Shown: piece after piece, positions 19,388-30,103 of the stretch
How positions within the stretch are numbered: the first letter of the stretch is position 1
Layout: each line of letters starts with the position of its first letter
Source: Doryteuthis pealeii
Taxonomy: Eukaryota; Mollusca; Cephalopoda; Myopsida; Loliginidae
Reading direction: 5' to 3'
Assembly: GCA_023376005.1 (NCBI GenBank)
Contig: CM042156.1
Span: 45,490,170-45,554,169 of the forward strand
DNA: 64,000 nucleotides
Notes under the pieces: generated by a model
What the model was told of the DNA's origin: nothing
The model's input: the letters and a program-made list of their open reading frames with translations, nothing else
Database searches by the model: none
Translations under genes and position numbers: made by a program

Positions 19388-19562
19388 ATGTGCCGGTTTA
19401 GCTAAATCAGTAGAGTGTCGGACTGGGAACCACAAGGTTCCTGGTTCTATACCGGCCCTCGCCAACTCAGCGATCAGGGATCTATGCAGTAAAGTAAGGA
19501 GCTGATGGTAGGTGTGGCGCTCCACCTACCGACTTTAGGCCTCCCCGACGACTTTACTTACT
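19388..19562 (+). mobile_element. SINE-A copy with internal deletion
   Basis: Head TGCCGGTTTAGCTAAATCAG. The body jumps from GGTGTGGCGCTCCACC straight to CGACTTTAGGCC, losing about 75 bp. Confidence 0.75.
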
Positions 19563-19754
19563 TAATTTACTTATTTTGGCTAATGAACAGACTCATCTTG
19601 TGAATTAAGAATTTATAAGTTTTATTTTTATTGGTTGCATTTTTACTTCATAGTTTATTTCGTTTCATTTCATTAATTGTATTGATGAACAAACTGCCAT
19701 TTTGTTTGTTTTTCATCTTCTGTCCGTCTGTTTGTCTGACTGTCAGTCTGTCTA

Positions 19755-19925
19755 CTATTACCTGCGTTATTCGGACTATTGTCCTCATCTTCATTGTTAT
19801 CTGTACAACGTTTCGGCCGGTATGCCCTCCAACATTCTTCAGGTATTTTTTTGTCGAACTCGCGAACCTTCATTTCGGACTCGGGAACCTTCTTGTCGTA
19901 ATCGGGAGCCATCACGGAACTTTGA
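19755..19925 (-). repeat. Foldback repeat D, copy 1
   Basis: Carries ATTCGGACTATTGTCCTCAT and the core, on the minus strand, CTGAAGA...CCGGCCGAAACG (19811-19842), a hammerhead-like but decayed motif. Related to 32023-32315 and 52210-52358. Confidence 0.5.
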
Positions 19926-20261
19926 ACTTAACCCGTTATTCAGTCCACGGGGGTATATTGTTCTCATTCCACTAACCATTTCATTTTGTTTTTATGTTTA
20001 TCTTCTGTCTGTCTGTCATTTTGGTTTTACAATCAATGGTTACATATACAGGTCAATAGGCATTGGAATTCCCTACGAAGACGTGTAACAACACTAGTAA
20101 GAATTATTGAATGAATTACTTAACAAAATTTTTACTCTATATAGATATTGTATCAATATTGTATATATTCTGTGCAAAGACTTTTTTAAAGGTTGATATG
20201 AGAAAATAGAAAAAGACGGAGATCTAACAACCAAACAACCAAACAAATGATAATAATAATA

Positions 20262-20800
20262 GGAAGGTGATCCACTGGGAATTATGTAAAAAATTTAATT
20301 TTGACCATACAACAAAATGGTATATGCATAAACCAGAATCTGTTCTTGAGAACGAAACACATAAAATTCTCTGGGACTTTGAAATAAAAACGGATCACCT
20401 TATCCCAGCAAGAAGACCAGACCTAGTGTTGATTAACAAAAAAGATAGAACTTGTCAACTGGTGGATTTTGCAGTTCCAGTAGATCACAGGGTGAAGCTA
20501 AAGGAACAAGAAAAAATGGTCAAATATCTGGACCTTGCCAGAAAACTGAAAAAGTTATGGAATATGAAAGTAAAAATTATACCAATTGTAGTTGGTGCAC
20601 TTGGAACGGTCCCAAAAGGATTGGAAAAGGGTCTGGAAAATTTGGAAATCAGAGGAAGAATTGAAACCATTCAGAACACTGCACTGCAGCAATCTGCCAG
20701 AATACTCAGAAGAGTCCTGGTGACCTGAGGAGACTTGCTGTCACTCAGATTCCAGTGAAAGACCATCAGCTAATGCTGATGTGAAAACTCAAAAGGAGTA

Positions 20801-20815
<15 letters not shown>
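20262..20815 (+). pseudogene. R4/Dong-like LINE, 3' copy with restriction-like endonuclease domain
   Basis: An open frame (20267-20728, 153 codons) begins VIHWELCKKFNFDHTTKWYM and holds ARRPDLVLINKKDRTCQLVD, fitting the RPD-x(12)-D core of the restriction-like endonuclease in R2/R4-type LINEs, then KYLDLARKLKKLWNMKV. The reverse transcriptase and zinc knuckle are missing, so the copy is 5' truncated. It starts after a short (AAT)n run and ends in GGAGTAAATAATAATAA, a long TAA run. Dong elements are known to target TAA repeats, which fits. Confidence 0.8.
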
Positions 20816-20839
<24 letters not shown>

Positions 20840-20840
20840 C
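20799..20840. repeat. (TAA)n microsatellite / LINE tail
   Basis: About 14 TAA units between two R4-like 3' ends. Confidence 0.9.
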
Positions 20841-20945
20841 TGGAGACCTGAGGAGACTTGTTGTCAACCAGCCTCCTGTGAAATACCATCAGCTAACGCA
20901 GTTGTGAAAAACTCAAAAGGAGCGAAAACAATAATAATGATAATT
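20841..20945 (+). mobile_element. R4/Dong-like LINE, second 3' end
   Basis: GGAGACCTGAGGAGACTTG and ACCATCAGCTAACGC repeat the 3' end of the neighbouring copy, followed by another AATAATAATGATAAT tail. A second insertion into the same TAA tract. Confidence 0.65.
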
Positions 20946-21425
20946 TCAAGTTGATTTTTTTACGTTGAATTTTTAGATCCATTTAACATAAGAATTAAAA
21001 TTGCACATTTGTATTTCATGGAAAAACACATTTTCTTTCGGTGCCAATCAATAGAAGAAGGCTTCTTTGTTAAGAAAAAGACAATTCAGCCAATGGAAAC
21101 TTTTCAAAGATAAAACCGATAGAGAAAAGCCAACAGTCGTTTGTAATTTACTGACTACGTCTCTCGACTCGCTGATAAGCTTTCTCTCATTCGTCAGCTT
21201 TGGCGCACAAACTTTTAAAATTACTGTGAATTTTGTTTTCAGTCTTCAAGAAAAACTTACAGATAATTCTTTCTCTGCTTCTATTCGCAACTGAATCTGT
21301 TATTTTCATCATTAAACGAATAGTGCAATCTCTCTTTAATAATTTGTTTATTCCCACAAATTTCGCGTCTACATCTCAGCTGAAACACACCTATATCATT
21401 CAGGATATAACTGAAACGTTTTCTA
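20946..21425. other. Unassigned intron sequence
   Basis: AT-rich. ORFs here are short and I recognise none. Confidence 0.3.
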
Positions 21426-21429
21426 AAGA

Positions 21430-21715
21430 AACCCATGGGTCACTATTTCCGGTTTAGAGGCATCGGACTCTAGACTCCCAGAGTTAAATCGTGGTCCAAG
21501 CGAGGATGTCCCCGAGGCAGCAAATGCCCTCTCGTCTAAAAGGGTCAGTGTTGGGTCTATTGACCGGCAGTGTCTGGGGCGACCCAAAAGAGGAATGCCG
21601 ACGGGATCAACGCATTTCTTTTTTTTTTTTTGTACTAGCCATCGCATGAGCTTCGGATTGTGCGTAGTTTCCCCAAGTTGAAAAGACATTGTGTCGCATC
21701 CTGGTCTGGTAGGAG
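21430..21715. repeat. Dispersed repeat Y, copy 1
   Basis: Shares GCATGAGCTTCGG, GACCCAAAAGAGGAATGCCG and a T-run with 45550-45835. A tRNA-like opening (GGCATCGGACTCTAGACTCC) suggests a SINE. Confidence 0.45.
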
Positions 21716-21837
21716 GTTAAAGTATATACTAACACATGGATCCCTTCCAGCTTAAAAGATCGATATCAGTAGCAGTGACAGTTATAGTGTTTGTGTATGC
21801 TGAATGTTATTGTGCGCTTGGTGGACTTTCTCTACAG

Positions 21838-21959
21838 GATCACCTGGCAGAATCATTGTTTCGGTAGGGCCGCTTGGAAGAACAGGTATGATATTGGAAG
21901 ACCCGAAACTTGTTATAAACCCAACAACCTTACTGATAAGACAATCCTGCACACTCTTT
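21838..21959 (+). CDS. Possible further exon of the ADAMTS-like gene
   Basis: The acceptor TTTCTCTACAG is strong. In the phase left by exon 5 (one base) the sequence stays open: SPGRIIVSVGPLGRTGMILE, then DPKLVINPTTLLIRQ. Donor could be GTATGA at 21886 or GTATGT at 21960, so the end is uncertain. A second frame is also open (QNHCFGRAAWKNRYDIGRPE), and I cannot match either to a known spacer domain. It is given only because frame and splice signals agree. Confidence 0.3.
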
Positions 21960-21984
21960 GTATGTATGTATGTATGTATGTATG

Positions 21985-22322
21985 TGTGTATTTACCTACC
22001 CCTCCGCACAAGCAGGATCTCACACAAGGTCAATTTATTTAGCGGAGTTTAACAGGTTTAAATTCAAAGTTTTCCTTCTCCTAGACTGGCAACCAGTCTA
22101 GAAGAAGGAAAACTTTGAATTTAAACCTGTTAAATATCAAAATAAAGGTTAAAGAGTCATGTCTACCCTACTATTTACACATAGCTGGAGGGAGAGTAGT
22201 TGGATTCATACCTTTCCTAGGTATTAGTGCGATGTGAAATGCAAACAGCCTCGTCCAGGATTTGAACTCGTACCACCATGTCCATTTCCTACGACTCTAA
22301 CCATTACACCACCAACACCTCC
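21985..22322 (-). mobile_element. SINE-B copy with internal inverted duplication
   Basis: The minus strand runs from a box B-like GAGTTCAAATCCTGG (about 22255) to the tail CCTTGTGTGAGATCCTGC. In the middle, 22087-22133 is an inverted copy of 22042-22086, so the 3' block is present in both directions. Confidence 0.7.
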
Positions 22323-22496
22323 TACCTTCTTTTGGATGTATTATTACGAAATCAAAATAATAAAAAATGAACAAATATGTATCTTCTCGATCAGAATTGA
22401 TGATATTGTTGGTATTCGATTTAAATTCTGAATCAAATATTACATTAAGCAGAAATCATTAGCAAAATAAATATTTCCTCGAAATTTAGGTTTAGG

Positions 22497-22885
22497 TTTG
22501 GTTTGTTTTACGGCATATCATCCTCAGTGGGTCATTTAATGCCGATAAAGTTTTGAAATAAATCAATTCTTAATGGATAATACAATTTTGTTTATCAACT
22601 CATGTTTTTCTATTTAACCCATAGATGGGACCCTAACAGGTACTACCACTCCGGGTCAGAGTGGACCAGGGAGCAATGGTGATGAACGGGTGCTCCACAT
22701 TCCCCAAACCTCCAAAACTGGAACCTCACCATCAGATAGAGTTTAACGTCATTCCCAGGACATGTAGACCCGCAGCCACCGCCTTCTAGCATCCATATGA
22801 TAAAAGGGGGTTGGGGCTTGCCATAAGGGCAATAGGGTTGGGAAAATCATATAGGTGCTAGGGCTTGACGTGACCAGCTTCCTTG
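22497..22885 (-). mobile_element. Rep-G copy
   Basis: Sense is minus. The 3' end at about 22500 is intact (AACCTAAACC-type tail in antisense, TTTAGGTTTGGTTTG). 5' truncated at CTGGTCACGTCAAGCCC. Confidence 0.7.
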
Positions 22886-23197
22886 AAATTAAAAAAACAA
22901 ACAATTCCATGGGACGTAAAAGCAAATCTAACTTATTATTAGAGAGTAGATAAACGATAGTTGGCTCAGTATATCGTTTCCTCCTACGGTATAAATACGG
23001 TAAGAACAACTCACGACGAAGTGATAACAAGGATATTTTATTGCTTGAGCAAACTTAATAGGAACAAATACAAAACATGACTGGTGACACAAAAGAGAGC
23101 TTATACATAGTAGTATAAGAGAAATGTCCTACTAGGAAAACAGTCTTTTAGTAAATGAAATATTTGATGCTGTTGGTAAAAGCAGTAAAAGTAAAAA

Positions 23198-23447
23198 CAC
23201 TTGAGCTCAGGCGGTAGAACGTTAGGCTAGAAACCGCAAGGTTCCTAGTTCGATACCGGTCCTCGCCAACTCAGCGTATGAGTAGCACAGGGATCTGTGC
23301 GGTAAAGTAAGGAGCTGATGGTAGGTGTGGCGCTCCACCTCAGATGCAAAAACAATCTCCTTGGTCTAGCGCTATTGAAAAGGGAATAGACTCCCTCGCT
23401 GACTGGCTGATACTGACTTTAGGCCGCCCCGTCTACATTACTTTTAT
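23198..23447 (+). mobile_element. SINE-A copy
   Basis: Starts ACTTGAGCTCAGGCGGTAGA (box A changed) and GTTCGATACC, and runs to TAGGCCGCCCCG. Confidence 0.8.
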
Positions 23448-23449
23448 TT

Positions 23450-24050
23450 TATGTGACACCGACAATAAACATGACCTCGTGTCGCATCTTTTACTGGTGA
23501 ATTCATATTGTTGATGAACGATTGTTGGTTAGAATAGAAGAGAATGCAAAACATAACAGGAGATAGAAATAAGAGCTTAAACATAGTTGTATAAAAGAAT
23601 TCCTAATATGAAAATGATATTTTAGTAGATAAAAGACCACTGATAAACACTTATATAAACACTTATATATTGAGCATGTTTTAATGTGCTATGCAACACA
23701 AAATGCTGGGGGGCTCAAAGCCCTCGCCCCTTCCGTAGACAGGAGACGCAACAGGCGCATGTTTTTCTCTCTCTCTCGAGATAGCAGATAAAAAGAACTT
23801 TTGACTTTGCCGCATCAACCTTTATATTGCTGCTCGCTTACCCACCTAGCGCCTACCGGTAGTCACGGAAGATAATTACTTCTTATGTTTCCTAGTGTCA
23901 AATAGAATTGCGGAAAGTAAGGAATGTAATCTCTTCATGAGAAATGATTGTTAAAAAAATTGATTAGAATAAGAATCCTCTCACCACTGCAAAAGGTTGA
24001 GACCCACGTCCCAATGAGATGGCTGTGGATGGCGACCAGTGATGCTCAAA
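23450..24050. other. Unassigned sequence
   Basis: 23485-23610 loosely repeats 23010-23130 (words GAATGCAAAACATAACAGG-like, AAGAGCTTAAACATAGT), an old local duplication flanking a SINE-A. No gene is seen. Confidence 0.35.
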
Positions 24051-24051
24051 G

Positions 24052-24546
24052 ATGGAATCCTAGTGGCTGAGCAGTCTATGATTTGCAATATACAAGAGTC
24101 CATTTTGGCCCTTATTTAGGCTAGACGGGCGGTTGGAGAGGTACCCTCCGATCAATCAGCTAGTCACGTCAAGCCCTAGCACCTATATGATTACCCCGAC
24201 CCTATTGTCCTTATGGCAAGCCCCAACTCTTTTTATCATATATGCTAGAAGGCGATAGCTGAGGATCTTAATGTCCTGGGTATGAAGCTAAACTCTATCT
24301 GATGGTGAAGTTCCATTCCTGGAGGCCTGGGTAATGTGGAGCACCCCTTCATCACCATTGCTCCCTGGTCCACTCTGACCCGGAGTGGTAGTACCTGTTA
24401 GGGTCCCATCTATGGGTTAAATAGAAAAATGTATTTATAAAAAAATTGTATTATCCATTAAGAATTGATTTATTTCAAAATTTTATCGGCATTAAATTGA
24501 CCCACTGAGGTTGATATGCCGTAAAACAAACCAAACCAAACCAAAC
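24052..24546 (-). mobile_element. Rep-G copy
   Basis: As printed it runs 5' to 3' on the + strand from GTGGCTGAGCAGTC to the tail AAACCAAACCAAACCAAAC, so for this copy the sense strand is + (listed under the family as the opposite direction of 22497). Clear (CCAAA)n tail. Confidence 0.7.
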
Positions 24547-24919
24547 TTTCTTCAGGATTAACTTTTGGATTAACTATTGATGCTACTACAGTGAAAGTAT
24601 TTCTTGGGTTTCAGAGCTAAAAAAAACTATGTTGGTTTAGTGAACAACATTCTAACAGCATATCAAAGAATGTGATGCCGACCCATTAAAGGAATTTCTT
24701 GCATTTTTATTTTGATATTTTGTTTGCACTGATCAAAAATAGAAATCGAGGAATGAAAAACAAACAACTAAACACACGAATCGAATATATAAAACGGATT
24801 ATTTTTTCTTTATTTTTTGGCGTTGTTTGTCTGCTTCCACCGACACATGGAAAAAGGAATCAGATTCAACGACAATGTCAATAATTAAGCGTTGAATTGA
24901 ATTCAAGTTTTATATTTCA

Positions 24920-25482
24920 GTTAGTTGGTTGGTTTTACGGCACATCAACCCATTTGGGTCATTTTATGTCGAAGACGTTTTTGTTTTAATTCTTGATGGG
25001 TACTCAATTTGTTTTAAACACATTTTGTTCTAGATGGGACCCTAACAGGTACTACCACACCGGGTCAGAGTGGACCTGGGAACAATGGTGTTGAATTCCC
25101 AAAACCTCCAAAACTGGAACCTCACCATCAGATAGAGTTTAACGTCATTCCCAGGACATGTAGACCCGCAGCCACCGCCTTCTAGCACCCATATGATAAA
25201 AAGGAGTTGGGGCTTGCCATAAGGGCAATAGGGTTGGCAATAGGTACTAGGGCTTGACGTGACCAGCCGATTGATCGGAGGAGGACTCTCCGACCGCCCG
25301 TCTAGCCCAAGATAGGGCCAAAGTGGAGTATTGCAAGTCATGAACTGCTCATCCACCTGGGCTCTATCCTTAAGCATCACGGGTCGCCACCAACGGCCAA
25401 CAGGTGGCCCCATTGGGGGAATCTTACCCCTCTGCAGAGGTGCAGTCGGTGCATTCTAACGCCCCACCGACAGGGCGGGTGA
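24920..25482 (-). mobile_element. Rep-G, near full length
   Basis: Sense is minus. Tail TTAGTTGGTTGGTTTTAC at about 24920, 5' end GGCGGGT at about 25482. Lacks 20-25 bp around GGCAATCATATAGG. Confidence 0.7.
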
Positions 25483-25623
25483 AGAAAGTGTACCTTGAAC
25501 ACCGAAACGGTAGTTCAGAGAAAAACTTTTTTACAACTATTTTTTTTACATTAAAAACAACAAAAATAGGACTTTTTTTTTATAACTATATACATTTTTA
25601 AAAAAACAAAGAAAAAAAGGGAC

Positions 25624-25655
25624 TGAAGAGACAATATGTCGAAATAAATCTATGT
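25624..25655 (+). ncRNA. Weak hammerhead-like core
   Basis: CTGAAGA, GACA-ATA-TGTC stem II, GAAA in correct spacing, but no convincing stem I partner. Confidence 0.25.
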
Positions 25656-25786
25656 TATAAACAAGGTATATATCCATTTATTTATTTATTTATTTATAAT
25701 ACTTTGTATATGTAAAAATATATACACAAATCTTTATATGTACGTTTGCGTTCTCAATTTTGGTTGAATCCTAAGTAAAACTTGAT

Positions 25787-25788
<2 letters not shown>

Positions 25789-25840
<52 letters not shown>

Positions 25841-25855
25841 CGCGCGTGTGTGTGT
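25789..25855. repeat. (TA)n(CG)n(TG)n microsatellite
   Basis: TA run passing into GCGCGCGCG and then TGTGTG. Long alternating purine-pyrimidine tract. Confidence 0.9.
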
Positions 25856-26079
25856 ATTGGATTTGTAGATACATTTTTTGTTGTCTTAGAAGCATGGAAA
25901 ATATAAAATAAGGAATAAAAATAAAAATAAAAAGTGATAAATATTGTGTTCTTAATCTTCTTTATTTATCCTAATATTTCGTATGGCTTCACCCATTGTC
26001 AAAGACTGTTTTTTTATCTCTTCTTTTAATTATCAATATTCTTTTCTAGGGGGGGGGGGCACGTGTTGGTTGAAACGTC

Positions 26080-26620
26080 TGTTGGCTGGCTTATATATAC
26101 AAAAAAGCATATGTTGTACACTCCGACATTCTCCGGATGTCTCTTGTCTATTCCGAGCATTTATATTTCAACTTGGGAAATACCCAGCACTATCAACAAA
26201 CTGTATTTTTCATAATGATGATGAGGAGGATGATGATGATGGTCATCATCATCATCATCATCATCATTATCACAATGACTCAACTTGGAAAATCATTTTG
26301 AATAGTTTGACTGTTGAGCAAAGCTCATAAGATCTTCAACGCCCTGTTTGCCCAACAGTCAAACTATTCAAAATGATTTCCCAAGTTAAATCGTTGCTAT
26401 ACTCGGATTGACAAGGGGCACCTGAAGAAGGCCAGTACTTCCTATGAAAATTCATCATCATCACCACCAACACCAACACCACCTTTGTAAAAAAAATACA
26501 GTTTTTTTTTATAGTACTGGGTATTTCCCAAGTTGGATCGTTGCTATGCTCAAAATAGACAAGGGACACCTGAAGAAGGTCGGAGGGTACAACGGCTGAA
26601 ACGTTGTTTTTTTGTTTGTT
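26080..26620. mobile_element. Nested foldback repeat D
   Basis: Outer arms: AACTTGGGAAATACCCAG (about 26170) pairs with CTGGGTATTTCCCAAGTT (about 26518). Inner arms: AAATCATTTTGAATAGTTTGA (about 26288) pairs with CAAACTATTCAAAATGATTT (about 26359). CACCTGAAGAAGG appears at about 26418 and 26570. Confidence 0.6.
26218..26275. repeat. (GAT)/(CAT) trinucleotide repeats
   Basis: GATGATGAGGAGGATGATGA followed by CATCATCATCATCATCATC, itself a hairpin. Confidence 0.85.
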
Positions 26621-26630
26621 TTGTTTTTTC

Positions 26631-26667
<37 letters not shown>

Positions 26668-26804
26668 ATAATATATATATAATCCAAAAGTCCAGAAAAG
26701 AAATCTTCCTTACGACACAAGAGTTTTATTTAAAAAACCTGTCGCAGTTTGAGAGCTCAATGTGTGCTCTTAATGTTAGAGTCACACAGCAAATATATAA
26801 GTAA

Positions 26805-26950
26805 AGAAATAACAAAAGACTTAGAGATTATAGTCTATTTCAGGGAGCTTAGACAAAGTCATCTGATGAGTCGGGAGAGTTAGACACTTCGTCTAAGCTC
26901 CCTGAAATAGACTATAATGCTAAATCTCTAAGTCTTTTGTTATTTCTTTA
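26805..26950. repeat. Foldback element
   Basis: Arms of about 60 bp (26805-26868 and 26888-26950) are complementary: AGAAATAACAAAAGACTTAG pairs with its reverse. The loop holds CTGATGAGTCGGG but no GAAA, so a hammerhead is not supported. Confidence 0.75.
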
Positions 26951-26957
26951 CTTATAT

Positions 26958-26990
26958 ATATATGTGTGTGTGTGTCTGTGTCTCTGTGTC

Positions 26991-27021
<31 letters not shown>

Positions 27022-27022
27022 A
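26958..27022. repeat. (GT)n with TCTG variants
   Basis: GTGTGTCTGTGTCTCTGTGTC then a plain GT run. Confidence 0.9.
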
Positions 27023-28030
27023 TCACGATATAGATGAGGACAAAAAAATGATATTGATATTTTTATTCTTGAAGTTAGATTTCGGTTGAATTGAACATTG
27101 CAAATCAGCCAAGTAAAATAACGATTTTCTTCTTTTAATTTTGATAACAGGTTACGACAATTCGTGTGATGTTCACTGTGACAATGAATAAAAAACAGAA
27201 CAGCCGAGACGCCATTTCTGCTGACGGAACACCTTGTTCGTCGCCAGACCCCGAATATGAACATTGGTACCAGACGTAATGTGCTCAGCGTTGTTTCCGC
27301 GGAAAATGCCAGGTCGTATCCATCAGGTCTTTCTAAACTACTTGCAAATAATACGCTATATGTTTACATTATGAATAGGCATAGCCTATCATTTTCGTAA
27401 TGAAGTGTAGTTAGGATTTAAATTCGACAGTAAACTCATGGAAAAAGTTTATAGAGTTTTATTGACAAGCTTCGAAGCAAGGGTCATCCGAGCGGACCTT
27501 TCTGATTGGCTTAAGAGAGTCACGTGACCAGACTTGACCCGGGCAATGTTAGAATTTAGAGTTAGTCAACTCAGAGTAGAGCGAAATGCTATGTTGGGCA
27601 GTCGGTGATTCCGTCTGTGCTGCTTTTCTCTCCCGGGCGTGCGTGGTTAAGTTGGGATCGGGAATTCAATTCTTAAAAAAAGTGTGTACACCAAGAATAT
27701 GTCTCCGTGTTTCCGATTAACAAGTAGAACAGAAATGGAACTCGGAACAAGATATGTATATATATATATATACAAAAATAAAAATTATTTAAAAAAAATC
27801 CGTTGCAGGCCTACCATCCTGTTTGAAAAAGAGAATTTGTCTATCGTCGAGTTTGGAATATGTCTTCTTTTTTCAAAAACTGTTATAATAAGAGATACAT
27901 GACTGTCGCTGACCGAGAAAAGCGTTGGCGGATGTGCTTATATTTGAAACTACCGCATAACTTTTTTGCAACATCAATGTTTTCGCTTTGAACTCATATT
28001 ATTTTCGTCTCCGCTATTGATAAGTCCGGA
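27023..28030. other. Unassigned sequence
   Basis: No gene family is recognised. 27130-27300 and 27430-27680 are less AT-rich than their surroundings (GTCACGTGACCAG, CCCGGGCGTGCGTGG), so they could be old coding or transposon sequence. Confidence 0.3.
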
Positions 28031-28038
28031 GTATAAAC

Positions 28039-28092
28039 AAGCGCTGAAGATGATTTTTATAAATCGAAATATTGTTCAATATTAGCTATGAA
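28039..28092 (+). ncRNA. Hammerhead-like motif
   Basis: CTGAAGA (28044-28050), one extra T, stem II GATTT-TTAT-AAATC (28052-28065), GAAA (28066-28069), then a strong stem III ATATTG/CAATAT closing on A15.1-U16.1. Stem I AGC/GCT is weak with one mismatch. Confidence 0.4.
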
Positions 28093-28204
28093 TATGATAT
28101 AAAATATTTTCACTTTAACAGCATATTGTGTTGTTTTCATATCCTTTTATCTATACTCATACCGTCAGATTCATTTCCTTTCTCTTAACTTATATATATA
28201 TATA

Positions 28205-28249
<45 letters not shown>

Positions 28250-28344
28250 AGAGAGAGGAGAGAGAGAAATAATATTATATATATATATATATTATATAAT
28301 ATATAGAGAGAGAAAGATTGATAGAGAGAGAGAGAGAGAGAAAG

Positions 28345-28384
<40 letters not shown>

Positions 28385-28736
28385 AAGATTGATAGAGAGA
28401 GAGAGAGAGAGATTGATAGAAGAGAGAGAGAGAGAGAGAAAGATTGATAGAGAGAGAGAGAGAAAGATTGATAGAGAGAGAGAGGGGAGAAAGATTGAGA
28501 GAGAGAGAGAGAGAGAGAGAGAAAGATTGAAGAGAGAGAGAGAGAGAGAGAAGATTGATAGAGAGGAGAGAGAGAGAGAGAGAGAGAGAAAGATTGATAG
28601 AGAGAGAGAGAGAGAGTGAAAGATTGATAGAAGAGAAGAGAGAGAATTGATATATATATATATATATTATATATATAGAGAGAGAGAGAGAGAAAAAGAT
28701 TGATAGAGAGAGAGAAGAGAGAAAAGAAAGATTGAT

Positions 28737-28783
<47 letters not shown>

Positions 28784-28929
28784 TTGATAGAGAGAGAGAG
28801 AGAGAGAGATTGATATATATATATATATATATAATATATAGAGAGAGAGAGAGAGAGAAAGATTGATAGAGAGAGAGAGAGAGAGAAGAAAGATTGAAGA
28901 GAGAGAGAGAGAGAGAGAAGAAGAGAGAG

Positions 28930-28982
<53 letters not shown>

Positions 28983-29025
28983 TAGAGAAGAGCTATAGAT
29001 AGTAGATAGATAGATAGACCGAGAG
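28205..29025. repeat. Long interrupted (GA)n array
   Basis: About 820 bp of AG repeats, regularly interrupted by AAAGATTGATAGAGAGAG, with AT islands at 28275, 28650 and 28813. GAAA and GATA blocks end it. The 260-codon minus-strand frame is an artefact. Confidence 0.95.
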
Positions 29026-29039
29026 AGATGACCCCCCAT

Positions 29040-29755
29040 GAAGAATGAATTCGACACGACCTAAGACAAAGAGATTAGAGAATAGAAGATACAGTAGATA
29101 GAACTAAAAACTAAAATACAACAATATTTCAATGTGAGTGGATGCTGTTGGAAGGCAAACCAAATTCAAATTAATAATAGATCTACTCTTACGTTTTTGT
29201 AAGGTTCACTTCTTTTCATGTGGTATGATATAGTTTTTTTTTTTACCTTTTTTTTTAGGAAAGTATTCAGCTGTGAAGATTAATTTATGTTGACTGTTGT
29301 GCAGCAGTATTGATTTTCTTCATTCAGACATCGTTAGTTCATCTATTGGATTCTTCTACTAGCGGGATTGTTAGTCCTATTTTTATAAAGTAAAAAACAT
29401 AAACGTACGCTGACTACGAGGTCAGCGTAGTCTTTTCATTCAGGTGTGTCATTGAGTATACAATATATCCGTAAAGCGGGGCCTAATGTATTCAGACCCT
29501 CATGGGGCTAGAGAAATTGAAAATCAACAATATTCTACAAAAAAATCGAAATGGTCCTATTCATTGGATAAAACTATGGGGCCCACGGAAAGTAGAGGTT
29601 GGGTGCAAAGCCTTTTCGGAAACGAGTCTTTCAACAGTGTTGATTTGTGCTAATGTGTTTATGAATGAACACAGGAAATATCTTCTGGGATAAAAAAAAA
29701 AAACAAGTTTAATCTCGGTACAAAAATCAATCTCTTGCGTTACCTGATACGTTAA
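29040..29755. other. Unassigned sequence
   Basis: Nothing recognised. A short palindrome CTGACTACGAGGTCAGCGTAG lies at about 29410. Confidence 0.3.
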
Positions 29756-29768
29756 ATAGTAGAGTACA

Positions 29769-29855
29769 CGTGATGTAGTGGCTAACGTACAGGACAGTGA
29801 CACCGTAGCAAGCGAGTTCGAACTCCAGTCCTGCTATTACGTTCATTTCTATTAT
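29769..29855 (+). mobile_element. SINE-C copy (tRNA-like)
   Basis: GTGATGTAGTGGCTAACGTA (box A-like) and GCGAGTTCGAACTCCAG (box B) are followed by TCCTGCTATTACG. Confidence 0.6.
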
Positions 29856-29949
29856 CTGATAATTCGAATTTCTACTTATAAGTAGTACACACATATGAAA
29901 ATCAAATTTAAACCACAGCTACTCCCAAAATTGAGGGGAAGTGAGTCCC

Positions 29950-30095
29950 TGTGGTTTAGTGGCTAACGTGTTGGACTGCGACATTGTAGCAAGCGAGTTC
30001 AAACTCCAGTGATGCTATTATGCCCATTTTCGAATTAAAAAAGCATAAAACCTCTCAACCCCCAACTATGGGCTAAATAGTACCACTACCGTTCT
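29950..30095 (+). mobile_element. SINE-C copy (tRNA-like)
   Basis: GTGGTTTAGTGGCTAACGTG and GCGAGTTCAAACTCCAG. Its 3' part CTATGGGCTAAATAGTACC resembles the SINE-B body. Confidence 0.6.
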
Positions 30096-30103
30096 TCTGT
30101 ATC

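Noticed and set aside
26868..26900. CTGATGAGTCGGG in a palindrome loop as a hammerhead
   Set aside because: No GAAA in register after a possible stem II, and the flanking stem is simply the palindrome.
28275..29057. A 260-codon minus-strand frame rich in Ser and Leu
   Set aside because: It is the translated GA/CT array. No start context, no family, no composition typical of a protein.
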